This document shows, one piece after another, positions 33,984-39,803 of a stretch of 39,803 nt of DNA. A program made the position numbers and the translations under genes. The notes beneath the pieces were generated by a model. It made no database searches. It was not told the origin of the DNA and saw only the letters and a program-made list of their open reading frames with translations. This stretch comes from a virus. Position 1 is the first letter of the stretch. Each line of letters opens with the position of its first letter. The stretch lies in IMG/VR virus record IMGVR_UViG_3300022682_000010, positions 1 to 39,803 of that record. One strand, given 5' to 3'.

Positions 33984-34011
33984 TTGGCTGAAACGTTGGT
34001 GAAAATAAAAT
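33984..34011 (+). promoter_or_regulatory. Possible weak promoter before the VRR-NUC gene
   Basis: TTGGCT (33984-33989), 16-base spacer, TAAAAT (34006-34011). Two direct copies of ACGTTGG (33981-33987 and 33993-33999) overlap it and might be a binding site. Confidence 0.3.
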
Positions 34012-34032
34012 ATTTATTATGGGAGGTAAAAA

Positions 34033-34512
34033 ATGTTAGATGATTGGTTTTACAGATGGAATATTTCAGACGAAGCCCGGGCTGATTTTTATCAGTCAAT
34101 AACTAAAAATATTTTTCCATCACCTAAACTGAGCGGAAAAGCAACCGAAACCCTTGTGCAAAAAAGAGTTAGACTTGACGCAGCCAATAAAGGCATTTTA
34201 CTTATGCGAAATAATGTGGGCGGTTTTTATGATGAGACAGGACGTTTTATACGTTATGGGCTGGCCAATGAATCAAAAAAAATGAATAAAACTTTTAAAT
34301 CAAGCGATCTCATTGGTATCAAGCCTATTAAAATAACTAAGACTCATGTAGGCCAAACCATCGGTCAATTTGTCGCTCGTGAAACTAAAAAAGAAAATTG
34401 GAAATATACAGTCACCACACGGAATGAGGCTCAAAAGAAATTTATTTTAGCGGTTCGGGCGTACGGCGGCGACGCTTGTTTTACAACCGGGGAGGGCTCT
34501 TTTAACGGATGA
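34033..34512 (+). CDS. VRR-NUC domain nuclease
   Basis: A 159-residue protein with a GGGAGG ribosome site. Candidate catalytic residues of the VRR-NUC (PD-(D/E)XK) fold are E39 (ATETLVQKRVRL), D92 (SSDLIGI) and E117-x-K119 (ARETKK). The later QKKFILAVRAYGGDACFTTG fits the C-terminal helix-strand of the family. Phage VRR-NUC proteins act as structure-specific nucleases or Holliday junction resolvases for branched DNA before packaging. It fits the recombination module. It overlaps the next gene by 4 bases. Confidence 0.82.
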   Translation: MLDDWFYRWNISDEARADFYQSITKNIFPSPKLSGKATETLVQKRVRLDAANKGILLMRNNVGGFYDETGRFIRYGLANESKKMNKTFKSSDLIGIKPIKITKTHVGQTIGQFVARETKKENWKYTVTTRNEAQKKFILAVRAYGGDACFTTGEGSFNG

Positions 34513-34880
34513 TTGATCTCTTTTTTCAAAACCTATGGCGATGGAAAGTTGGGTTGCCAGAAAAGGATTATTTTAAAAAAATGCCCGATTTGGAACAATT
34601 AAAAATTACTGAGAATAGAGATCAGTTTAATAAATTCTGTTCTAATCGGCTAATTATGGGTTCATTTCGTTATGGGGCTATTAAAAAACAAGATTATAGT
34701 CGTTATGATTTGTCAAAGGAAATATCAATTAGAGTATCTCGGTATGACAAAACCAAAAACCTCGAACATCTTATTGATGCAAGCAATATGTGTTTTTTAA
34801 AATATCTTGACGGAAAAAGAAAGAAACATAAATTTATCGCTACAGATGACGGCGAACACACGGAGGAGAAATTTAAATGA
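34509..34880 (+). CDS. Conserved-looking phage hypothetical protein
   Basis: A 123-residue protein. The pattern FNKFCSNRLIMGSFRYGAI, VSRYDKTKNLEHLIDASNMC and FIATDDGEHTEEKF is one I have seen in phage hypothetical proteins; the E-x-x-x-D-x-x-N segment and the ending DDGEHT suggest a small helical metal-binding fold like MazG-type nucleotide pyrophosphohydrolases, but this is not secure. It lies between the VRR-NUC nuclease and the lipase and overlaps both by 4 bases. Confidence 0.5.
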   Translation: MIDLFFQNLWRWKVGLPEKDYFKKMPDLEQLKITENRDQFNKFCSNRLIMGSFRYGAIKKQDYSRYDLSKEISIRVSRYDKTKNLEHLIDASNMCFLKYLDGKRKKHKFIATDDGEHTEEKFK

Positions 34881-35512
34881 CATTTAATTACCCTAGATTA
34901 CTCGAATTAGCTAAACTTTGTAAATTATCATACAAAGAAAAAGAAAAACCGTGTTATCATCAAAACGGAGTCTATTGTTTTTTCGATGAGGAAACCCACA
35001 CTCTTGTAATTCGAGGCACGGACACTTTTGGGTTTAATATTTTTGGTTGGCTTCGTAATCTATTTGCGTTTGACAATTGGCCGGATGACTCTTTCCATGA
35101 TGGTTGGTGTCTCGCTGCCGATAAAATTTTTGTTTGGTTGTGGGGTAATGGCTATCGCCCACTAACGGTTACTGGACATAGCGCGGGTGGTGCAGTTGGC
35201 GGTATATTGGTTCAAAAATATCTAAATGATACGGAATTGGTGACATTTGCCTGTCCCGGCTATATCCGATCAAATGAGGTCGGGTATCAAAGACGCGTTG
35301 CCCACGTTTACACCAAATATGATTTTATTAGGCGCATGCCCCCACCTAAATTAGGTTACGACGTAGTAAAAGGGAAAACATTGGCGCTGCATACGCCAAG
35401 ACCAAAAATGTTTAAAAAATTAGCGGCGATACGAAACCACTCGATCGATACGTATATGAAATGTTTGAAAAAATTAAATAGGAAGGGGGTAGGTCGAGTA
35501 TGCCGATACTAA
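34877..35512 (+). CDS. Class 3 lipase/esterase in the lysis block
   Basis: A 211-residue alpha/beta hydrolase of the lipase class 3 type. The triad can be read directly: S102 in VTGHSAGG, D149 in YTKYDFIRRMPP, H188 in NHSIDTY. Supporting family parts are LVIRGTDT (the RGT/oxyanion strand) and FHDGW. There is no signal peptide or membrane segment. It has a strong GGAGGAG ribosome site, and its gene overlaps the endolysin gene by 13 bases. Phage esterases that help lysis are known (LysB of mycobacteriophages, a different family). Here it may cut outer membrane or inner membrane lipids at the end of infection (inference). Confidence 0.85.
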   Translation: MTFNYPRLLELAKLCKLSYKEKEKPCYHQNGVYCFFDEETHTLVIRGTDTFGFNIFGWLRNLFAFDNWPDDSFHDGWCLAADKIFVWLWGNGYRPLTVTGHSAGGAVGGILVQKYLNDTELVTFACPGYIRSNEVGYQRRVAHVYTKYDFIRRMPPPKLGYDVVKGKTLALHTPRPKMFKKLAAIRNHSIDTYMKCLKKLNRKGVGRVCRY

Positions 35513-35895
35513 GTAATAATTCAATTGAAAAATTAAGGAGCTGTCATCCCGATCTCAAAGTTCTGTTTAATCAAGTCGTTTTGTTTCGCGAATGCAAGGT
35601 GCTGTGCGGCCATCGAGATAAAGTAGGTCAAGACATAGCGTTTTGGGCAGGTGCGAGTAAATTAAAATACCCAAAAAGTAAACATAACCAGTGGCCCTCT
35701 TTAGCTGTTGACGTGGCGCCCGTTATTGGTGGTAAAATATCGTTTGACCAAAACCAATGCTATGAGTTTGGCGGGTTTGTTAAAGGTATTGCCGCGGTAA
35801 AAAACATAAATGTCCGATGGGGCGGCGATTGGGATCAAGATTTCAATGTAAACGATCAAAAATTTAATGACCTTTTACATTTTGAGTTGGTATAA
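35500..35895 (+). CDS. M15 peptidase endolysin
   Basis: A 131-residue Zn peptidase. Zinc ligands are H62 (SKHN), D71 (SLAVDVAP) and H127; catalytic acid D124 in DLLHFE has the same D-x-x-H spacing as the T5 endolysin (L-alanyl-D-glutamate peptidase, M15C). RWGGDW is also a family hallmark. It cuts the peptide cross-links of peptidoglycan. No signal peptide is visible, so release would need a holin. Length is close to T5 Lys (137). It overlaps the lipase gene and is followed by a two-segment membrane protein. Confidence 0.88.
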   Translation: MPILSNNSIEKLRSCHPDLKVLFNQVVLFRECKVLCGHRDKVGQDIAFWAGASKLKYPKSKHNQWPSLAVDVAPVIGGKISFDQNQCYEFGGFVKGIAAVKNINVRWGGDWDQDFNVNDQKFNDLLHFELV

Positions 35896-35928
35896 TTTGT
35901 TAAATGTAAACAATAAGGAGAATAAAAA

Positions 35929-36327
35929 ATGAATGCAACACAACTGTATTGGATAATGAAATTAGATGATGTGTGTGACGCATTAAACGTAGTGTGTGCT
36001 TTTTTATTAGCTATGTTTTTGATTTTTTTAACCGCATACCTAGTTTTCATTTTCGCTAGTCATGCGGAGGATAAACCACACAACTGCGAAAAAATACTTA
36101 GAATTCTAAAAACAATATGTATTATACTCATATTTCCCACTATAGTGGTTGGGTCGGCCGTTACTTTTTTACCCACAACTCGACAAGCCGCAGTCATGAT
36201 TGTAGTCCCAAAAGCAGTACAAAACAAAAAAATAAAAGAAATTCCCAATAAATTAATCGATATTGCTAATGATTGGTTTGATAGTAAAATTCAAAACTCT
36301 ACTAATGGGGCGGGGTCGGAAAAATAG
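35929..36327 (+). CDS. Two-segment membrane protein, possible holin
   Basis: A 132-residue protein with a strong AAGGAG ribosome site, directly after the endolysin. Two membrane segments are visible (FLLAMFLIFLTAYLVFIFAS at about residues 25-45 and ICIILIFPTIVVGSAVTFL at about 63-82). The C-terminal 45 residues are hydrophilic (KAVQNKKIKEIPNKLIDIAN). A holin or antiholin would be expected here and the size and topology fit, but no family marker is seen. Confidence 0.6.
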   Translation: MNATQLYWIMKLDDVCDALNVVCAFLLAMFLIFLTAYLVFIFASHAEDKPHNCEKILRILKTICIILIFPTIVVGSAVTFLPTTRQAAVMIVVPKAVQNKKIKEIPNKLIDIANDWFDSKIQNSTNGAGSEK

Positions 36328-36363
36328 TATCCTATTTTAAAAAATCTTCTTGCGCTCTTCTGG

Positions 36364-36392
36364 AAATGATGTTACTATATGTAATATCATTT
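36364..36392 (+). promoter_or_regulatory. 12-base dyad upstream of the primase operon
   Basis: AAATGATGTTAC (36364-36375), 5-base centre, GTAATATCATTT (36381-36392): 12 pairs with one G-U. The following bases are not a T-run, so a terminator is unlikely. A weak TACTAT -10-like box overlaps the dyad, so it may be an operator for a dimeric repressor. Confidence 0.45.
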
Positions 36393-36417
36393 AAAACATC
36401 TATTAGGAGGGCGCATT

Positions 36418-36693
36418 ATGACACACGTATCAGATTTGACCAAAAGGGAACTATTTCGAAAAGCGGTCGAAAAATCAGGGCCTAATATTTGTCCCTGTTT
36501 AAAAAAAACCTGGGACGAATGCTATATTATAATCCCGGAACAAAATAAAATTACCCTGTGGTATAATGATGCAGATCACTCCACACATATTGTTTCGTGC
36601 GAAATAAAAAGATCTGATATCTTTCTCGGTAAACTAATGAGGGCGAATGAAACAATTAAATCAATGGGTGGTGATAGCCGTACACCCCACTAA
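36418..36693 (+). CDS. Small hypothetical protein before primase
   Basis: A 91-residue protein with a strong AGGAGGG ribosome site. It contains NICPCLKKTWDECYIIIPEQ and ITLWYNDADHSTHIVSCEIK with three Cys, and a basic end. Its last 47 bases overlap the primase-helicase start in another frame, so translation is probably coupled. No family recognised. Confidence 0.55.
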   Translation: MTHVSDLTKRELFRKAVEKSGPNICPCLKKTWDECYIIIPEQNKITLWYNDADHSTHIVSCEIKRSDIFLGKLMRANETIKSMGGDSRTPH

Positions 36694-39058
36694 TTTAAAA
36701 AAAATACCTGTTAATCCGATATCTGGTAAGGCGATTGACCCGCATAACCCGAACAATTGGATGAGTTATGATCAGGTTAAACAATATCCAAAATATCATA
36801 CGGGGTTTGTTCTAACCAGGGACGACCCGTATTTTTTTATCGATATTGATAAATGCTATGTACAAAATACGGGCGGGTGGTCAGAAATAGCACTCGAACT
36901 CGTCAATCAGTTCCCCGGGGCGTTTGTCGAAGTGTCGTGGTCTGGTAGGGGGTTGCACATTATTGGTCGGGGGTCGATCCCTGATGATCATCGATGTAAA
37001 AACCCCGTCTATGGGATCGAACTCTATACTCATAGTCGCTATTTACTCTATACCGGTAATGGCCAGGGCAACGTTGATATTGACCACTCTCAAGCATTAC
37101 AAGTTGTACAGGCTAGATATTTCCCCCTACGACCCATTACAACAGACAATTCATGGACCTCACAACCTGTGGCAGAATCAACACCGATCGAGGACGACAG
37201 TAAGCTCCTCGCCCGAGCAAAACAAAGTATCGGATTGGGTCTCAAATGTTCATTTAAAGCGTTGTGGGATGGGGATGTTGATGAATTATCAAAACATTAC
37301 CCTGATAATTTCGGCACGAGGGAATATGATGAATCATCCGCAGATGCCGCGCTCGCCCAGCATTTAGCGTTTTGGACGGGTAAAGATTGCGATCGTATTA
37401 AAAACCTAATGATGCACTCAGGCCTCTATCGCGAAAAATATGAGCGTGAAGATTATCTAATACGCACCATTACCAACGCCGTATCAATTTGTCGGGCCGT
37501 TTATTCTAAAAATAAACTCAAGGGAGCGACCCAAAAACAAAGAGATTTCGGCGAGCAAATACGTTCAAAGCGCGTATTAGAATGTAATGACGATCAAAAA
37601 CAAATTCTCCTCAATGAGCCCGGCCCCCAAAAACAAGCATCGTTTTGGATCCAAAATAAAAACGAACCTATTCAAACGCTCATTGATCGAGCAACACCGA
37701 CAGAGGATTTTATTATCCATACCGATGCACCGATTAGGCTCTCAGGATACCAATACATGCCGGTTGACAGGCAAATCGATTTTTTCAAGGGCTGCGTGTA
37801 CGTCCAGGATATCCACCGCATATTCACCCCTAACGGATCTCTGTTAAAACAAGAACAATTCAACGCCATTTACGGCGGGTATGATTTCCAGTTAACAGAT
37901 AGTAGCGATAAGGTAACACGCAAGGCGTGGCAGGCATTTACGGAGTCTCAAGCAATAAGATTCCCAAAAGCAGAAACAACATGTTTTAAGCCAAATGAAG
38001 AGAGCGGAAAAATATTTGAAAATGCGGTCAATGTTTATGTGGATTTAAACGTGCCGTTCAAAAATGGCGACGTAACCCCATTTCTAAATCACATTGATAA
38101 ATTATTTAAAAACGAAAAAGATAGATTAATAATCCTATCATATATGGCCGCATGCATCCAATATCAAGGCATAAAATTTCAATGGTGTCCGTTAATTCAG
38201 GGAGTTGAAGGGAATGGCAAAACGTTATTGACAAGATGCGTAAAATTTTGTATCGGGTCTAAATATTCACATATGCCAAAAGCGGAGGATTTGGACAATA
38301 AATTTAATGGCTGGTTACTAAATAAAATATTTATCGGCGTCGAAGACATATACGTGCCTAAGGATCGACAATCACTGATCGAAACACTAAAACCTATGAT
38401 AACCGGCGGTGATGGGATAGAGATACAGTTTAAAGGCCAGGATCAATTTACGGCGGATATATGTGCCAATTTTATATTAAATAGTAATCACCTAGATGCT
38501 ATAAAAAAATCAAAAAATGATCGACGATTTGCAATATTTTACACCGCTCAACAAAATGAGTCAGATCTATTACGGGATGGGATGCAAGGCTCGTATTTCC
38601 CTGACCTATACAATTGGCTCAATAATGGGGGGTATTTACACATCCATGATTATCTGCGGAATTTCCCAATACCAGATAAATATAACCCAGCTACCCACTG
38701 TCATAGAGCCCCAATAACCTCCTCGACCATGGACGCGATACGATCTAGTTTAGGGGCGGTTGAAATAGAGATATTAGATGCCACAGAGGAGGGATTGCCT
38801 GGTTTCCGTAATGGTTGGATTAATTCGGTCTCTACCGCCAACCTCGTCGGTGCAAAACATCGAGTTTCATCCAGGGCCGTAAATGAGGCTATCCGGAACA
38901 TTGATTATATTTTACACCCCGGACTAAATGGCGGCAGAGCGCCAACAATGATTAACGGTCGTCGTCCCAGGATATATGTCAAAAAGGATCATTATTCTAT
39001 TATAGAAAAAGATAAAAATAAAATTATGGAAATGTACCTGAATGATAATAATATTTAG
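36647..39058 (+). CDS. Primase-helicase (AEP-like prim-pol plus D5/SF3-type helicase)
   Basis: An 803-residue protein. The N-terminal part is like archaeo-eukaryotic primases: FFIDIDKC (D66-x-D68) and WSGRGLHIIG (H104). A middle region (AQHLAFWTGKDCDRIKNLMM) is typical of the primase C-terminal linker that precedes D5-type helicases. The helicase has Walker A GVEGNGKT (K525) and Walker B IGVEDIY (E566-D567), and later ICANFILNSNHLDAIKK, a sensor-like NxxN segment. It primes and unwinds the phage genome. It overlaps the preceding gene by 47 bases and sits next to the candidate origin at the right end. Confidence 0.87.
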   Translation: MKQLNQWVVIAVHPTNLKKIPVNPISGKAIDPHNPNNWMSYDQVKQYPKYHTGFVLTRDDPYFFIDIDKCYVQNTGGWSEIALELVNQFPGAFVEVSWSGRGLHIIGRGSIPDDHRCKNPVYGIELYTHSRYLLYTGNGQGNVDIDHSQALQVVQARYFPLRPITTDNSWTSQPVAESTPIEDDSKLLARAKQSIGLGLKCSFKALWDGDVDELSKHYPDNFGTREYDESSADAALAQHLAFWTGKDCDRIKNLMMHSGLYREKYEREDYLIRTITNAVSICRAVYSKNKLKGATQKQRDFGEQIRSKRVLECNDDQKQILLNEPGPQKQASFWIQNKNEPIQTLIDRATPTEDFIIHTDAPIRLSGYQYMPVDRQIDFFKGCVYVQDIHRIFTPNGSLLKQEQFNAIYGGYDFQLTDSSDKVTRKAWQAFTESQAIRFPKAETTCFKPNEESGKIFENAVNVYVDLNVPFKNGDVTPFLNHIDKLFKNEKDRLIILSYMAACIQYQGIKFQWCPLIQGVEGNGKTLLTRCVKFCIGSKYSHMPKAEDLDNKFNGWLLNKIFIGVEDIYVPKDRQSLIETLKPMITGGDGIEIQFKGQDQFTADICANFILNSNHLDAIKKSKNDRRFAIFYTAQQNESDLLRDGMQGSYFPDLYNWLNNGGYLHIHDYLRNFPIPDKYNPATHCHRAPITSSTMDAIRSSLGAVEIEILDATEEGLPGFRNGWINSVSTANLVGAKHRVSSRAVNEAIRNIDYILHPGLNGGRAPTMINGRRPRIYVKKDHYSIIEKDKNKIMEMYLNDNNI

Positions 39059-39081
39059 GATAATGGAGGAAGGATAACCAC

Positions 39082-39315
39082 ATGTATGATTATAACAGGT
39101 TAAATAAAATCACAGATCAACATTTATCGGTTTTGGATGACTGGTATAAAATTCATGGCGAAAAAGCTCCTTTAAAAAAGACACGTAGGTGCCTCACAAA
39201 AATAACAAACCCAAGATTATTGGAAATTAAATATTTATTATACGACAATGATGATCGTCAAACCGAAGTTTATAAAATTATGAGAGGGGGTAGTAAAATT
39301 GGCCATCATAATTAA
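39082..39315 (+). CDS. Small hypothetical protein at right end
   Basis: A 77-residue basic protein with a strong GGAGGAAGG ribosome site. It consists of two likely helices (LNKITDQHLSVLDDWYKIHG; PRLLEIKYLLYDNDDRQTEV), the second half suggesting a helix-turn-helix-like arrangement. No clear family. It lies directly before the non-coding repeat region. Confidence 0.55.
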   Translation: MYDYNRLNKITDQHLSVLDDWYKIHGEKAPLKKTRRCLTKITNPRLLEIKYLLYDNDDRQTEVYKIMRGGSKIGHHN

Positions 39316-39401
39316 AAATTATATAATTTCCATAATTTTACACTCGACCGTTAATTTAAATACTATTTTATGTAAGTCATTGTCAATAGTGCTTGACCAT
39401 A

Positions 39402-39650
39402 TGACCGTTAACTCTGTGCCTTATCGGTCATTTGTAAGTCTTTATATACTACTTACTTACTTACTTACTACTGCCCTTGACCAATAAAATAAGAATAATA
39501 AAGAAATAGAAATAGAGTAATAGGATAGGAGGGGGACTAGAAAAAGAAAAAGGCGCGGGATAGAAAATTAGTGGTTTTACGGTCAAGATGCATCTAACCC
39601 ACTGTGGCAATTGAAGTTACATATGACCGGTGTTCGGTCAGCATCGGTCA
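39402..39650. repeat. Iteron-like TGACCG cluster
   Basis: Perfect TGACCG or its complement CGGTCA at 39402-39407 (+), 39425-39430 (-), 39580-39585 (-), 39624-39629 (+), 39635-39640 (-) and 39645-39650 (-). One-mismatch copies lie at 39345 (CGACCG), 39394 and 39478 (TGACCA). Chance expectation for a 6-mer on both strands in 250 bases is about 0.1. Confidence 0.75.
39451..39469. repeat. ACTT short tandem repeat
   Basis: Four complete ACTT units (39451-39466) plus ACT, in the non-coding right end. Confidence 0.85.
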
Positions 39651-39791
39651 TGGTTAAAATTATAAAATAACGGAAGATTTAATTAAATTGATAAAGGATC
39701 ATTATGAGGCAATACAAGCGTTATATTTATGTTAAGGGATGGTCCTAAAACTATGTTATGCATACGGTGTTCTCTCTGAAAGATAAGAGGC

Positions 39792-39803
39792 GGGGGGGGG
39801 GGG
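39792..39803. other. Terminal poly-G run, likely sequencing artefact
   Basis: The contig ends with 12 G. Two-colour sequencing reads no signal as G, so such an end is usually an artefact. The true right end is unproven. Confidence 0.7.

Larger units (their letters stand above)
39316..39803. other. Non-coding right end with repeats (candidate origin/control region)
   Basis: About 490 bases without a convincing gene. It holds a cluster of TGACCG hexamers (39402-39650), ACTT tandem repeats (39451-39469), a purine-rich tract (39484-39560) and a final poly-G run. A 14-codon ORF from 39704 (MRQYKRYIYVKGWS) with AAAGGA upstream is visible but cannot be supported as a gene. Confidence 0.6.

Noticed and set aside
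33970-34000. Integron attC-like sequence (TATAACAGCG and ACGTTGG repeats)
   Set aside because: The core RYYYAAC/GTTRRRY pair and an extended folded stem are not present; only superficial similarity.
39451-39469. CRISPR-like repeat
   Set aside because: Units of four bases without spacers.
39299-39487. 62-codon ORF at the right end
   Set aside because: TTG start, no ribosome site, low-complexity residues, runs across the repeat cluster.

Overview
The window looks like most of the genome of one tailed double-stranded DNA phage, probably an uncultivated one recovered as a contig. The tail is long and non-contractile (siphovirus type): there is one tail-tube gene, a G/GT-type frameshift before the tape measure, and no sheath or contractile baseplate genes. 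DNA is A+T-rich, the standard bacterial code fits, and many genes have strong AGGAG-type ribosome sites or ATGA stop/start overlaps. The terminase genes, which should lie just before the first gene, are absent, and the right edge ends in a run of 12 G, so the contig is probably incomplete. I see no integrase, repressor or tRNA. Two lipobox proteins, a GT9 (heptosyltransferase-type) enzyme and an M15 endolysin suggest a Gram-negative-type host. The frequent Shine-Dalgarno sites argue against Bacteroidota. The host is otherwise unknown.

Layout. Bases 1-5400 hold head and connector genes: gpW-like joiner, lambda-type portal, prohead protease/major capsid fusion, a decoration-type protein and neck proteins. 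Bases 5419-8003 hold a membrane coiled-coil protein and a large signal-peptide beta-helix/Ig-like protein, which are unusual here. Bases 8000-12625 hold the tail terminator-like protein, tail tube, two tail chaperone frames joined by a -1 frameshift signal, and the tape measure. Bases 12622-15876 hold a tightly overlapping accessory cassette: GT9 glycosyltransferase, radical SAM/SPASM-like protein and two DxD glycosyltransferases. Bases 15861-21453 hold the distal tail protein, hub and receptor-binding fibre. Next comes the only minus-strand gene, a lipoprotein with its own promoter, followed by a GT32-like gene and a small coupled pair ending in a lipoprotein.

A terminator and a good sigma70-type promoter at 23031-23097 open the second half. 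It begins with small unknown genes, followed by a replication and recombination module: DUF2800-type nuclease, DUF2815-type ssDNA-binding protein, family A DNA polymerase, SF2 helicase, C5-methyltransferase-like protein, PP-loop/PAPS-reductase-like protein and VRR-NUC nuclease. A lysis-type block follows (class 3 lipase, M15 endolysin, two-segment membrane protein), then a primase-helicase. The right end (39316-39803) is non-coding and contains six TGACCG hexamers in about 250 bp, a candidate origin or operator cluster.

The most interesting idea is that the decoration-type protein and the tail-tube protein both end in poly-serine (10 and 9 Ser), while the same phage carries a glycosyltransferase/radical SAM cassette inside its tail operon. 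I infer a possible O-glycosylation system for the virion surface. Other points to follow up are the lipoprotein next to the fibre (possible superinfection exclusion), the complete-triad lipase coupled to the endolysin, and a near-ideal -1 frameshift signal.
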